A stretch of 64,000 nt of DNA from Rhodocyclales bacterium (GCA_026399435.1 JAPLQX010000032.1:32281-96280); one strand, 5' to 3'; shown: positions 19,746 to 28,297, counted from the stretch's first letter. The notes: generated by a model from the sequence alone, not told the origin. Numbers and translations: made by a program.

Positions 19746-20720
19746 TTAGGGCAACAGTACCGAGGAACCCGTGGTCTTGCGCGCCACCAGGTCGATCTGG
19801 GCCTGCGCGGCATCCTTCAGCGCATAGGTCTGGTTGAATTCGATCTTCACCTTGCCGGAGGTGACAATATCGAACAGCTCGCCGGAAATGGCCACCAGGT
19901 CCTTGCGCTGCGCGATGTAGGTGAACAGCGTGGGCCGGGTGATGAACAGCGAACCCATCTTGGCCAGCAGGCCGAGGTCGAAAAGCGGCACCGGTCCGGA
20001 CGCGGCGCCGAACAGCGCCATCATGCCCAACGGCTGCAGGCATTCGAGCGAGCCCATGAAGGTGTCCTTGCCGATCGAGTCGTACACCACGCGCACGCCC
20101 TTGCCCCCGGTGATCTGCTTGACCCGCTCGGCGAAATTCTCGCGCGTGTAGATGATCGTGTGGTCGCAGCCGTGCGCCTTTGCCAGCGCAGCCTTCTCGT
20201 CCGAACTGACCGTGCCGATCACCGTGACGCCCAGCGCCCTCGCCCACTGGCAGACGATGAGGCCGACGCCGCCGGCCGCGGCATGGATCAGGATGGTGTC
20301 GCCGGCCTGCACCGGGCAGGTGCGGCGCAGCAGGTATTGCGCGGTCATGCCTTGCAGCATCATCGCCGCACCGGTCTTGAAATCGATGGCATCGGGCAGC
20401 TTGACCAGGCGGTCGGCCGGGATGTTGCGCAGCTCGGAATAGGCGCCGACCGGGCCACCGGCATAGGCGACGCGATCGCCCGGCTTGAGATCGGTGACCG
20501 CGCTGCCCACCGCCTCGACCACGCCTGCCGCTTCAAGGCCGATGCCGGACGGCATCGGCACCGGATACGCTCCGGTGCGGTGATAGATGTCGATGAAATT
20601 CAAGCCGACGGCGTGATGCCGGACGCGGGCCTCATTCGGCGCCGTGTCGCCAACGCCGACTTCTTCCCAGCGCAGGACTTCGGGTCCGCCGATTGAATGG
20701 AAACGGATTGCGTGACTCAT
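19746..20720 (-). CDS. Quinone oxidoreductase (zinc-independent MDR family)
   Basis: 324 residues, standard for QOR/crotonyl-CoA-reductase-like medium-chain dehydrogenases. The GroES-like N-terminal domain (VRHHAVGLNFIDIYHRTGAY) is followed by the NADPH Rossmann domain with AAAGGVGLIVCQWARALG, matching AAxGGVG. No zinc-ligand Cys set is visible. Probably reduces quinones with NADPH in the cytoplasm. Same minus-strand cluster as maeB, ending 3 bases downstream of the maeB stop. Its N-terminal coding sequence carries a copy of the 22-base motif (20640-20661). Confidence 0.93.
   Translation of the reverse strand: MSHAIRFHSIGGPEVLRWEEVGVGDTAPNEARVRHHAVGLNFIDIYHRTGAYPVPMPSGIGLEAAGVVEAVGSAVTDLKPGDRVAYAGGPVGAYSELRNIPADRLVKLPDAIDFKTGAAMMLQGMTAQYLLRRTCPVQAGDTILIHAAAGGVGLIVCQWARALGVTVIGTVSSDEKAALAKAHGCDHTIIYTRENFAERVKQITGGKGVRVVYDSIGKDTFMGSLECLQPLGMMALFGAASGPVPLFDLGLLAKMGSLFITRPTLFTYIAQRKDLVAISGELFDIVTSGKVKIEFNQTYALKDAAQAQIDLVARKTTGSSVLLP
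20640..20661 (-). repeat. Dispersed 22-base motif, copy inside the quinone oxidoreductase gene
   Basis: AGTCGGCGTTGG...CACGGCG on the minus strand, 21/22; translated as EVGVGDTAP. Confidence 0.65.
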
Positions 20721-20723
20721 GGT

Positions 20724-23009
20724 TCAGCCTTTCAAATGATTTGCGTCGACGACGGCCAGCGCCGTCATATTGACCAGACGGCGCACTGTAGCAGTAGCGG
20801 TCAGGATATGCACGGGCTTGGCGGCGCCGAGCAGCACCGGCCCGACCGTGATGCCGTCGCCCGAGGTGGCCTTGATCAGGTTGAAGGAAATATTGGCCGC
20901 ATCGACATTGGGCATGATCAGCAGGTTGGCCTCGCCCTTGAGCCGGCAGTCGGGATACAGCTTTTCGCGGATCTCCTGCGACAGGGCGGCGTCGCCGTGC
21001 ATCTCGCCGTCGACTTCGAGGCCCGGCGCGCGCTCCTCGATCAGGCGCCTCGCCGCCGCCATTTTCAGCGCCGAAGCGGAGCGCAGGCTGCCGAAGTTGG
21101 AATGCGACAGCAACGCCACCTTGGGTTCGAGGCCGAAGCGGCGCACTTCCCTGGCAGCCATCAGCGTGATCTCGGCGATCTGTTCCGCCGAAGGGTCGTC
21201 ATTGACGTAGGTGTCGCAGAGGAACAGCGTGTGCCGCGCCAGCAGCAGCATGTTCATCGCCGCGAAGCAATGCGCGTCCGCCGCCAGTCCGATGACGTCA
21301 TTCACATGCTTCAAATGCTGCGCGTGACGGCCGACCACGCCGCACAGCATGGCGTCGACATAGCCGCGATCGAGCAGCATGGCGCCGATCAGCGTCGGAT
21401 CCGAGCGCAGCGCCTGCTTGGCGCTGCCCGGCGTCACGCCCTGGCGCCCCATGATGTCGTGATAGCCCTGCCACAACTCCTTGTAGCGCGGATCGGAATC
21501 CGGATTCACCACCTCGAAGTCGCGCCCCGCCACCAGGCGCAGGCCCGCCGCGTCGATCCGTTTGCCGATCACCTCGGGACGGCCGATCAGCACCGGCTGC
21601 GCGAGGCCTTCGTCGAGCACCGCCTGCACCGCGCGCAGCACGCGCTCGTCCTCGCCTTCGCAGTAGATAACGCGGCGCGGCGCCTTCTTCGCCGCCGAAA
21701 ACACCGGCTTCATGACGAAGCCGGAGTGATAGACGAAGCTGTTCAGCTTGTCGCGGTAGGCATCGAAGTCGGCGATCGGCCGCGTCGCCACGCCCGACTC
21801 TGCCGCGGCCTGCGCCACGGCCGGCGCGATCTTGACGATCAGGCGCGGATCGAAGGGGCGCGGGATCAGGTACTCGCGACCGAAGGCCAGGTTCTCGCCG
21901 CCATAAGCCATCGCCACCACGTCGGACGCCTCGGCCTGCGCCAATTCGGCAATCGCGCGCACGGCGGCGAGCTTCATCTGCTCGGTGATGGTGGTCGCGC
22001 CGGCATCCAGCGCGCCGCGGAAAATGAAGGGAAAGCACAGCACGTTGTTGACCTGGTTCGGGTAGTCCGAACGCCCCGTGGCGATGATGGCGTCGGAGCG
22101 CACGCTCTTGACTTCCTCGGGCAGGATTTCCGGCGTCGGATTGGCCAGCGCCAGGATCAGCGGATTCGCCGCCATCTTCGCCACCATGTCCGGCTTCACC
22201 ACACCGCCCGCCGACAGGCCGAGGAACACGTCGGCATCGGCCATGACGTCGGTCAGCTCGCGCGCGTCGGTCTTCTTCGCATAGCGGTCCTTGATCGGAT
22301 CCATCAGCTTGGTGCGCCCTTGATAGACGACGCCTTCGATGTCGGTGACCCAGATGTTCTCGACGCGCACCCCAAGATTCACCAGCAGGTCGAGGCAGGC
22401 CAGCGCCGCCGCACCCGCGCCCGAGGTGACCAGCTTGATCTCGTCGATCTTCTTGCCGACCAGCGTCAAGCCATTGAGAATGAAGGCTCCGACCACGATC
22501 GCCGTGCCGTGCTGGTCGTCGTGGAACACGGGAATCTTCATGCGCTCGCGCAGCCTGGACTCGATGTAGAAGCACTCCGGCGCCTTGATGTCTTCGAGGT
22601 TGATGCCGCCGAAGGTCGGCTCCATCGCCGCGATCATGTCGATCAGCTTGTCGGCGTCGGGTTCCTGCAGTTCGATGTCGAAGACGTCGATGCCGGCGAA
22701 TTTCTTGAACAGCACGCCCTTGCCTTCCATCACCGGCTTGGCCGCCAGCGGCCCGATGTTGCCGAGGCCCAGCACCGCCGTGCCGTTGGTCACCACGCCG
22801 ACCAGATTGGCGCGCGAGGTGAGGCGGCTGGCCATGTTCGGATCATCGACGATGGCATTGCAGGCGGCGGCCACCCCCGGCGAGTAGGCCAGCGCCAGGT
22901 CGCGCTGGTTGGTGAGGCCCTTGGTCGGCACCACCGCGATCTTTCCGGGGGTGGGCCATTCGTGATACTCGAGAGCGGCGGCGGAGAGATTTTCTTGTTC
23001 GTTGGACAT
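20724..23009 (-). CDS. maeB: NADP-dependent malic enzyme with phosphotransacetylase-like domain
   Basis: 761 residues, starting at [19 protein letters not shown] (ATG at 23009); upstream open frame is not coding. The malic enzyme part (about 1-430) has the Tyr/Lys region [20 protein letters not shown], shortened to [17 protein letters not shown], metal-binding [17 protein letters not shown], and Rossmann [13 protein letters not shown]. The C-terminal part (about 440-761) resembles phosphate acetyltransferase and is usually regulatory in MaeB. It converts malate to pyruvate with NADPH. First gene of a minus-strand cluster with qor and the ParA-like gene. Confidence 0.96.
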   Translation of the reverse strand: MSNEQENLSAAALEYHEWPTPGKIAVVPTKGLTNQRDLALAYSPGVAAACNAIVDDPNMASRLTSRANLVGVVTNGTAVLGLGNIGPLAAKPVMEGKGVLFKKFAGIDVFDIELQEPDADKLIDMIAAMEPTFGGINLEDIKAPECFYIESRLRERMKIPVFHDDQHGTAIVVGAFILNGLTLVGKKIDEIKLVTSGAGAAALACLDLLVNLGVRVENIWVTDIEGVVYQGRTKLMDPIKDRYAKKTDARELTDVMADADVFLGLSAGGVVKPDMVAKMAANPLILALANPTPEILPEEVKSVRSDAIIATGRSDYPNQVNNVLCFPFIFRGALDAGATTITEQMKLAAVRAIAELAQAEASDVVAMAYGGENLAFGREYLIPRPFDPRLIVKIAPAVAQAAAESGVATRPIADFDAYRDKLNSFVYHSGFVMKPVFSAAKKAPRRVIYCEGEDERVLRAVQAVLDEGLAQPVLIGRPEVIGKRIDAAGLRLVAGRDFEVVNPDSDPRYKELWQGYHDIMGRQGVTPGSAKQALRSDPTLIGAMLLDRGYVDAMLCGVVGRHAQHLKHVNDVIGLAADAHCFAAMNMLLLARHTLFLCDTYVNDDPSAEQIAEITLMAAREVRRFGLEPKVALLSHSNFGSLRSASALKMAAARRLIEERAPGLEVDGEMHGDAALSQEIREKLYPDCRLKGEANLLIMPNVDAANISFNLIKATSGDGITVGPVLLGAAKPVHILTATATVRRLVNMTALAVVDANHLKG

Positions 23010-23082
23010 CGCATTGACTCTGCTGGGGGGAACGCGAGATTTTAGACCTCTACGGCCGGCAGGACCATTACGGAATTCCACG

Positions 23083-23104
23083 AGTCGGCGTCGGCGGGAC
23101 GGCG
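23083..23104 (+). repeat. Dispersed 22-base motif, copy (intergenic, maeB-parA)
   Basis: AGTCGGCG...GGACGGCG, 18/22 to consensus. It lies in the divergent gap between maeB and the ParA-like gene, outside any coding sequence. Confidence 0.5.
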
Positions 23105-23185
23105 CTCGCCCCCTTCGCCACAAGGCTTGCCGCAATGCAACATTTGCTGTGGCAGAATCTCAAAATCCAAATTCGGGAGTCCATC

Positions 23186-23992
23186 ATGAAGCGTGTTGTA
23201 TTCAACCAGAAGGGCGGCGTCGGCAAGAGCACCATCACCTGCAACCTCGCCGCCATCGCCGCCGCACGCGGCGCCCGCACGCTGGTGATCGACCTCGATC
23301 CGCAGGCCAATTCCACGCAATACCTGCTGGGCGCCGCGGCCCGCGACCTGGAACTCACCGCCAACGAGTTCTTCGACCAGATGCTGAGCTTCAAGCTGCG
23401 CCCGCTGGCCACCGAGGAATTCATCACCGCGACGCCCTTCGAGAACCTCTCGATCCTGCCCTCCGGCCCGGCGCTGGAGGAACTGCAGGCCAAGCTCGAA
23501 TCGCGCTACAAGATTTACAAGCTGCGCGAAGCCCTCGACGCCCTCGAAGGCTACGACGAAATCTGGATCGACACGCCGCCCGCGCTGCACTTCTACACCC
23601 GCTCGGCGCTGATCGCCGCCGACGCCTGCCTGATCCCCTTCGACTGCGACGAGTTCGCCCGCCGCGCGCTCTACAGCCTGCTCGACAACGTCAATGAAAT
23701 CCGCGCCGACCACAATGCCGGCCTCGAAGTCGAAGGCATCGTCATCAACCAGTTCCAGGCCCGCGCCAGCCTGCCGCAGCAGATCATCAGCGAGCTGCGC
23801 GAGGAAGGCCTGCCGGTGCTGGGGTCCTTCCTCTCGTCCTCGGTGAAAATCAAGGAATCGCACCAGCAGGCCAAGCCGATGATCCACCTCGACCGCAGCC
23901 ACAAGCTGGCGCAGGAATTCGGCGCGCTGTTCGACGAACTCGAAAAGGCGCGCAAGGCCCGCGCCAAATCGGCGGCGAAGAAGCGCGCGTGA
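23186..23992 (+). CDS. ParA-family partition-type ATPase
   Basis: 268 residues from ATG 23186 (GGGAG site). Deviant Walker A FNQKGGVGKSTITCN (residues about 5-19), Walker A' DLDPQANST, and Walker B IWIDTPPALHFY. It has the usual length of chromosomal ParA-like ATPases without an extra N-terminal domain. The C-terminus is Lys/Ala-rich (KARKARAKSAAKKRA), possibly for DNA contact. No parB or parS-like partner is next to it, and it is not in a gid/rsm context, so it is likely an orphan ATPase positioning another cargo. Ends at a convergent terminator. Confidence 0.88.
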   Translation: MKRVVFNQKGGVGKSTITCNLAAIAAARGARTLVIDLDPQANSTQYLLGAAARDLELTANEFFDQMLSFKLRPLATEEFITATPFENLSILPSGPALEELQAKLESRYKIYKLREALDALEGYDEIWIDTPPALHFYTRSALIAADACLIPFDCDEFARRALYSLLDNVNEIRADHNAGLEVEGIVINQFQARASLPQQIISELREEGLPVLGSFLSSSVKIKESHQQAKPMIHLDRSHKLAQEFGALFDELEKARKARAKSAAKKRA

Positions 23993-24023
23993 AGGTCGGC
24001 GTCACGCAGGCCCGCAAGAAAGA

Positions 24024-24047
24024 AAATGCCCGCGATTGCGGGCATTT
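24024..24047. terminator. Bidirectional intrinsic terminator
   Basis: Perfect stem AAATGCCCGC (24024-24033), loop GATT, GCGGGCATTT (24038-24047), with A-rich and T-rich flanks. It lies between the end of the ParA gene and the convergent DUF2283 gene and can serve both. Confidence 0.75.
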
Positions 24048-24069
24048 GTCCACAAAAGCCGGGGATAGG

Positions 24070-24261
24070 TCAGGCAGCGGCTTTCAGTGGTGCTGCCGGT
24101 GTTTCACGTTTGCTGGCGTTCAGCACCTCGACCGCAACAACCTTTCCGGCAGCGTCAAAGTCCAGGATGATGCCCGGCTGTACCTGCTCGGACTCAATGA
24201 TTTTGCTGTCGGTCAGTCGCACATAAAGCGCGTCGACTTCCGGGTCATACTCGATTTTCAT
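24070..24261 (-). CDS. DUF2283 small protein
   Basis: 63 residues matching DUF2283: MKIEYDPEVDALYVRL, then IIESEQVQPGIILDFDAAGK and VVAVEVLNASKR. Family function is unknown. DUF2283 genes are commonly directly downstream of a DUF4258 gene, and here the upstream sequence is a deleted DUF4258 remnant whose stop overlaps this ATG. If the pair is a toxin-antitoxin-like module, this is the surviving half. Confidence 0.85.
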   Translation of the reverse strand: MKIEYDPEVDALYVRLTDSKIIESEQVQPGIILDFDAAGKVVAVEVLNASKRETPAAPLKAAA

Positions 24262-24364
24262 AGCTTGCCTTTCATGGTGCGGTCAAAGAAGACCGTAACG
24301 ACATGGGGCGAATTTCCCGTTCCCGAATGACGTCTTCCGCATGCTGGCCCAAGGTGTAATTCAT
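24258..24364 (-). pseudogene. DUF4258 gene remnant with internal deletion
   Basis: From the ATG at 24364 the minus strand reads MNYTLGQHAEDVIREREI, the usual DUF4258 N-terminus, then runs into a foreign frame and stops. In a second frame the same segment ends VTVFFDRTMKGKL followed by a stop overlapping the DUF2283 start, which is the usual DUF4258 C-terminus. About 45 central residues are missing and the two ends are out of frame, so the gene is inactivated by an internal deletion. Confidence 0.65.
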
Positions 24365-24469
24365 GCCGGTAGTCTAGCTCGAAAGCGATTTGTGGGAGCG
24401 GTGTCATTCAAGGCCGCCGGGCTTATAGATTGCGGGCGGAATCGGACACGCGCGAGGCGAAACAGCGCC

Positions 24470-24494
24470 TACAATGCATACACATAACCGTGTA
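24470..24494 (+). promoter_or_regulatory. Possible -10 box and operator for the AbrB/VapC locus
   Basis: TACAAT at 24470-24475 resembles a -10 box. TACAC (24479-24483) and GTGTA (24490-24494) form an inverted repeat just after it, as expected for an AbrB-type antitoxin binding its own promoter. No convincing -35 was found. Confidence 0.3.
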
Positions 24495-24511
24495 GCCACA
24501 AGTACGCAACC

Positions 24512-24757
24512 ATGAACCTGATCATTGCACGATGGGGCAACAGCTTGGCGCTGCGCATTCCCGCCGACTATGCCTGGCGCGCCGGCCTCAAGGAAGGCGA
24601 CAAGGTGGAGGCCAGGTTGACCGCGGACGGCGGGATTGCCATTCGTCCCGCGCGATGGAATAGAAAGCTCTTCGCCCAGGAACTCGCGAAGACGCGCGAC
24701 GCCATGCCGATGGGAATATCGGTGATGGACGAAGTGCGACGCGGCGCGTGTCGCTGA
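24512..24757 (+). CDS. AbrB/MazE-type antitoxin
   Basis: 81 residues. An N-terminal SpoVT-AbrB swapped-hairpin domain (residues about 1-48: IIARWGNSLALRIPADYA, LKEGDKVEARLTADGGIAI) binds operator DNA; a C-terminal tail (about 50-81) would bind the toxin. The stop overlaps the ATG of a PIN-domain toxin remnant (TGATG), as in VapB/VapC operons. With its toxin destroyed, it is an orphan antitoxin. Confidence 0.85.
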   Translation: MNLIIARWGNSLALRIPADYAWRAGLKEGDKVEARLTADGGIAIRPARWNRKLFAQELAKTRDAMPMGISVMDEVRRGACR

Positions 24758-24907
24758 TGCTGTACATCGATACCAGCGTGCTGGCCGCGCTGCACACGCA
24801 TGAAGCGAAAAGCGCCGACGTTTCGCGCTGGTACGGCGTGGCGACAATTTGATGAAGTGATGGCAGAGAACGCGAAGCGCCTGAAATTCAAGCTGGCCGC
24901 GTTTTGA
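24757..24907 (+). pseudogene. PIN-domain (VapC) toxin remnant with internal deletion
   Basis: ATG 24757 reads MLYIDTSVLAALHTHEAKS, the PIN N-terminus with its first catalytic Asp (YIDTS), and stops at 24850-24852 after 31 residues. In another frame, 24848-24907 reads FDEVMAENAKRLKFKLAAF and stops, resembling a VapC C-terminus. The central about 80 residues with the other acidic residues are gone, so no ribonuclease activity is possible. Confidence 0.65.
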
Positions 24908-24953
24908 CCGCAGGCCTGCACCCACCAACCCGATCGACGCCGACTCGCCAGCC

Positions 24954-25628
24954 ATGATCCCGGGCCTGATCCTCGCCATCATCTTCGGCATCGTCGCCAT
25001 AGTCGTCTGGCAACGCTACCGGCGGCTTGCCCGCGAACGCTACATCCGCGACTACACGCTGCCCAAGGGCCTCTACGAGCGCCTGCGCAAGCGCCGCCCG
25101 GAACTGGAAATGAAGGACTGCATGCTGGTCGCGCGCGGCCTGCGCAAGTTCTTCCTCGCCCACCTGAACTCGGGAAGGAAATTCGTCTCCATGCCCTCGC
25201 AGGTGGTCGACGACCTGTGGCACGAGTTCATCCTCTACACCAAGGCCTACGACGATTTCTGCAAGCATGCCTTCGGCCGCTTCCTGCACCACACGCCGGC
25301 CGTCGTGCTCGGCGCCGAAAAGCGCGATAACGAAGGCTTGCGCCGCGTCTGGTGGTACGCCTGCAAGGAAGAGAACATCAACCCCGCGAACGCCCTGCGC
25401 CTGCCGCTGCTGTTCGCCCTCGACGCCAAGCTCGGCATCGCCGACGGATTCGTCTACGCCCCCAACTGCAAGTCACTGCGCAGCGACAGCAAAGGCAACG
25501 TGCATTGCGGCGCCGACTTCGGCGACAGCTCGGTGGATGGCTGCACCGATGGTTTCGGTGACAGTGATGGTGGTGGCGGCGATAGCGGCGGTGATGGGGG
25601 AGGCGGGTGCGGGGGTGGCGGCGACTGA
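24954..25628 (+). CDS. Membrane-anchored glycine-rich-domain protein
   Basis: 224 residues. A single N-terminal membrane helix (about 4-20) is followed by a basic region, a conserved central domain with DDLWHEFILYTKAYDDFCKH (His-rich, about 88-107; here quoted to 20 residues) and LRRVWWYACKEENINP, and a C-terminal tail almost entirely Gly/Asp/Ser, ending GGCGGGGD with Cys residues interspersed (about 185-224). This matches proteins annotated as glycine-rich domain-containing; their function is unknown. The terminal Gly-rich tail may be an unstructured secretion or sorting signal. A copy of the 22-base motif begins 2 bases after the stop. Confidence 0.7.
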   Translation: MIPGLILAIIFGIVAIVVWQRYRRLARERYIRDYTLPKGLYERLRKRRPELEMKDCMLVARGLRKFFLAHLNSGRKFVSMPSQVVDDLWHEFILYTKAYDDFCKHAFGRFLHHTPAVVLGAEKRDNEGLRRVWWYACKEENINPANALRLPLLFALDAKLGIADGFVYAPNCKSLRSDSKGNVHCGADFGDSSVDGCTDGFGDSDGGGGDSGGDGGGGCGGGGD

Positions 25629-25629
25629 T

Positions 25630-25651
25630 TGCCGTCTCGCGAGCGCCGACT
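25630..25651 (-). repeat. Dispersed 22-base motif, copy (intergenic, before yefM)
   Basis: AGTCGGCGCTCG...GACGGCA on the minus strand, 19/22 to consensus. Directly after the glycine-rich protein gene. Confidence 0.55.
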
Positions 25652-25679
25652 CTCGCAAAGCCTTGTGGCAGAACGGTTC

Positions 25680-25715
25680 TTGACATTACGTACGTATTAC
25701 CGTACGCTCTGTACA
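25680..25715 (+). promoter_or_regulatory. yefM/yoeB promoter and operator
   Basis: TTGACA (25680-25685), 17 bases, TACGCT (25703-25708). Overlapping GTAC-centred repeats (ACGTACGT at 25688-25695, CGTACG at 25701-25706, TGTACA at 25710-25715) match the TGTACA core of YefM operators, consistent with autorepression by the antitoxin-toxin complex. Confidence 0.65.
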
Positions 25716-25726
25716 AGGAGACCCCA

Positions 25727-25969
25727 ATGACCACCCTCACTGCCAGCGAAGCCCGCGCCAACCTCTACCGCCTCATCGACCAAACCGCGAAATCGCACGA
25801 ACCCATACTGATCTCCGGCAAGCGCGGCAGTGCCGTCCTCGTCGCCGAAGAGGACTGGAAGGCGATCCAGGAAACGCTTTACCTGCTGTCGGTTCCCGGT
25901 ATGCGCGAATCGATCAAGGAAGGCATGGCTGAACCGCTGACTGAAAGCGCGACGGAACTCGGCTGGTGA
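25727..25969 (+). CDS. yefM: YefM/Phd-type antitoxin
   Basis: 80 residues from ATG 25727 with AAGGAG upstream. Type II antitoxin of the Phd/YefM family: MTTLTASEARANLYRLIDQT is the DNA-binding N-terminus, then EPILISGKRGSAVLVAEEDW, and a flexible acidic C-terminus (MAEPLTESATELGW) that would wrap the toxin. It neutralises the YoeB-like RNase encoded by the overlapping next gene (GTGA overlap). Confidence 0.92.
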   Translation: MTTLTASEARANLYRLIDQTAKSHEPILISGKRGSAVLVAEEDWKAIQETLYLLSVPGMRESIKEGMAEPLTESATELGW

Positions 25970-26229
25970 GTTGGCAACTGGTCTATGCGAAGTACGCGCT
26001 GAAGGACGCAAAAAAACTGGCGGCAAGCGGACTCAAGCCCAAGGCGCTGGAACTTCTTGCCATTCTCGAACGCGATCCGCTGCAGAATCCGCCACCGTTC
26101 GAAAAGCTCGTGGGCGATCTCGCGGGCGCCTACTCACGCCGCATCAATATCCAGCACCGGCTCGTCTATCAGATCTTCCCCGAGAAACGTACGGTCCGCG
26201 TTCTTCGCATGTGGACGCACTACGAATAG
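25966..26229 (+). CDS. yoeB: YoeB/Txe-type mRNA interferase toxin
   Basis: 87 residues from GTG 25966. RelE superfamily, YoeB branch, cleaving mRNA on the ribosome. Features: ALKDAKKLAASGLKPKALEL, NPPPFEKLVGDLAGAYSRRI, NIQHRLVYQIF and VRVLRMWTHYE, with the conserved Arg-Ile-Asn-x-x-His-Arg-Leu-Val-Tyr run and the terminal His-Tyr used in catalysis. It appears intact, unlike the two toxin remnants just upstream. Confidence 0.92.
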   Translation: MSWQLVYAKYALKDAKKLAASGLKPKALELLAILERDPLQNPPPFEKLVGDLAGAYSRRINIQHRLVYQIFPEKRTVRVLRMWTHYE

Positions 26230-26271
26230 AGAGCGTTCGGTCCGTTCATCGCCAACGCTCATGCCGAATGC

Positions 26272-27546
26272 CTATTGCGACAAAGACCTTGGCGGCGCTG
26301 ACCGAACGCACCTCAACGCCCAGTAATTGAAAGCCGCATACACGACATAAGCCAGCGCCCACGCCAGCCCGATCGCCGGTAGCGAGAGCGCACCGGGCAG
26401 CAGCACCAGCAGCGCGGCGAACAGAGGCAGGGACAGAAGCTCCCCGACCGTCACCGCCCATCCCGCGCCGCGCGCGAAGAGGCCGAACAAAAAGATCCAC
26501 GACAGCATGCGCAGGGCATCGCCGGCGAAGAAGGGCAAGGCATCGAGCCGGCCGACGGGAAAGCCTTCGCGGTAAAGCAGCGCCAGCACCTGCGGCAACA
26601 GCAGCCACAACATGCAGAGCGCCAGCTGCGCGGGGCGCAGGACCTGCTTCACCGCTGACCGCAGTTCCGCGGCAAAGGCCGGTGCCGCCTTCACCGCCGC
26701 CAGCCGCGGCAGGAAATAGGCGTTGAGCAGGCCTGCCGCGACGGCCGTGATCCATTCGCTGGTGCGCCACAGCGCCTGCACTGCGCCAACCGCTTCCCAC
26801 GACGCCGATGCCGCGATCTCCAGGCGCGCGACGGCCATGGCGGCCGGACTCAGGATGCCGATCGCGATGCCTGCCGCTACGAACGGGCGCAAGCCGTGTC
26901 CCGTCGGCAGCGTCTCTTTGGCAGATCGTGAATCGATGATCAGCAGCAGCGTCGCCACGGTGCCGAACAGGGCCTGACCGCCGAGCAGGTACGACAGTTC
27001 GGCATTCGGTGGCGCCCGCCACAAGGCGAGCAGCGGCACGCTCAACTGCGCCGCAACGACCACGATGGCGCGGCCTGGCCGCGCGCGCCCGAGCAGCCAG
27101 GCGACGAACAGTCCGGGCGCGACGCCGATCCAGCCGACGGCGAGCGCCGGCAGGACCAGCGGCGCCAGATGCGGCGGCAGCAGCAAGGGGAGCAGGCCGG
27201 ACACGGCCAGCAGCGCGAGCACGGCGAGGCAGATGCCCGAGAGCATCATGCCAAGGCGCAAGGCATCGCCCAGGAGTCGGCGCTGGTGGTACGGCGCGAC
27301 GCCCGCCACGCGGCCGGTAAGCCCGATGCCGACGCCGAGCAGCGTGACGCCGGCGACCATCTCGGCCAGGCTGTTCACCTGCGCCCAGTGCGCGACGAGC
27401 TCCGCGCCGCCGCGCAGCGCGAGCAGCTTGTCGATCAGCGCGCGGCCGGCCAGCCCGGTGAGGACGAAGCCAAGCGCGGGCAGCAGCCGGGCGAGTTGTC
27501 GGCGATGCGGCGTGGCGTCAGAAGGTGCCGGGATAGGCACCGCCAT
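26272..27546 (-). CDS. Flippase-like polytopic membrane protein
   Basis: 424 residues with about 10-12 hydrophobic segments. The start (LARLLPALGFVLTGLAGRAL) and the helix spacing resemble MATE-like lipid or oligosaccharide flippases (Wzx/MVF superfamily), though no catalytic motif exists to confirm this. A short cytoplasmic lead (PAPSDATPHRRQ) precedes the first helix. It overlaps the SDR gene upstream by 29 bases. No glycosyltransferases are adjacent, so the substrate is open. A copy of the 22-base motif lies inside at 27275-27296. Confidence 0.65.
   Translation of the reverse strand: MAVPIPAPSDATPHRRQLARLLPALGFVLTGLAGRALIDKLLALRGGAELVAHWAQVNSLAEMVAGVTLLGVGIGLTGRVAGVAPYHQRRLLGDALRLGMMLSGICLAVLALLAVSGLLPLLLPPHLAPLVLPALAVGWIGVAPGLFVAWLLGRARPGRAIVVVAAQLSVPLLALWRAPPNAELSYLLGGQALFGTVATLLLIIDSRSAKETLPTGHGLRPFVAAGIAIGILSPAAMAVARLEIAASASWEAVGAVQALWRTSEWITAVAAGLLNAYFLPRLAAVKAAPAFAAELRSAVKQVLRPAQLALCMLWLLLPQVLALLYREGFPVGRLDALPFFAGDALRMLSWIFLFGLFARGAGWAVTVGELLSLPLFAALLVLLPGALSLPAIGLAWALAYVVYAAFNYWALRCVRSAPPRSLSQ
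27275..27296 (+). repeat. Dispersed 22-base motif, copy inside the flippase-like gene
   Basis: AGTCGGCGCTGG...TACGGCG, 19/22. It lies antisense to the gene (which reads PYHQRRL there), a third reading frame for the motif. Confidence 0.6.
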
Positions 27547-28297
27547 CGATCAGCCAGTTCTGTCCGGTGATGAAGCCGGCCTGCGTCGAACATAGCCAAG
27601 CGCAGGCAGCGCCGAAGTCTTCTGCATTGCCTATGCGGCCGGCGGGAATCGTCGCCACCCGCTCGGCCAGGGCCTGCTCGTAGGGTATGCCACGGGCCTT
27701 GGCCTGGCCGCCTACCACCGTAGCGACTCGCTCGGTGTCGTGGAAGCCGGGCAGCAGGTTGTTGATCGTGACATTGTGCGCCACGGTCTTGCGCGAGAGT
27801 CCCGCGACGAAACCGGTAAGACCCAGACGCGCGCCGGTGGACAGGCCCAGCACGTCGATCGGCATCTTGACCGCACCCGAGGTGATGTTGACGATGCGGC
27901 CGAATTTGCGTGCGATCATGTGATCGACCGTGGCCTTGATCAGCTCGATCGGCGCCAGCATGTTGGCGTCGAGCGCCGCCAGCCAGTCGTCGCGCGACCA
28001 GTTGCGAAAATCGCCGGGCGGCGGACCGCCGGCGTTGTTGACCAGGATGTCCGGCGCGGGACACGCGGCCAGGGCCGCGGCGCGGCCCGCCGGCGTCACG
28101 ATGTCGGCGGCCACGGTGATGACCGTGGCGCCGGTCGCCGCGCGTATTTCAGCGGCGGTCTTTTCCAGCGCCTCGGCGCCGCGCGCCACCAGGGTCACGT
28201 TTACACCCTCGCGCGCCAGCGCGAGCGCGCAGCCGCGACCCAGTCCCTTGCTCGACGCGCACACCAGCGCGCTGCGTCCGCGAATTCCCAGGTCCAT
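27518..28297 (-). CDS. Atypical short-chain dehydrogenase lacking the catalytic Tyr
   Basis: 259 residues. The Rossmann N-terminus is classical (ALVCASSKGLGRGCALALA; ILVNNAGGPPPGD) and the C-terminus is normal (LWSTxx...GQNWLIDGGAYPG). At the active site ITSGAVKMPIDVLGLSTGAR replaces the usual Ser...YxxxK, so neither Tyr nor Lys is where expected. A subgroup of SDRs with this sequence is common in Proteobacteria and is annotated as 3-oxoacyl-ACP reductase-like. It may use an alternative mechanism or be non-catalytic. Downstream of an alpha/beta hydrolase and uvrD on the same strand. Confidence 0.85.
   Translation of the reverse strand: MDLGIRGRSALVCASSKGLGRGCALALAREGVNVTLVARGAEALEKTAAEIRAATGATVITVAADIVTPAGRAAALAACPAPDILVNNAGGPPPGDFRNWSRDDWLAALDANMLAPIELIKATVDHMIARKFGRIVNITSGAVKMPIDVLGLSTGARLGLTGFVAGLSRKTVAHNVTINNLLPGFHDTERVATVVGGQAKARGIPYEQALAERVATIPAGRIGNAEDFGAACAWLCSTQAGFITGQNWLIDGGAYPGTF

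Noticed and set aside
20697..23045. Plus-strand open frame opposite maeB
   Set aside because: Shadow of maeB: composition and lack of motifs; the minus-strand protein is a clear malic enzyme.
25540..25625. Gly/Asp repeats at the end of the glycine-rich gene as a tandem repeat or CRISPR
   Set aside because: Irregular, protein-coding and single-copy; no direct repeats with spacers.
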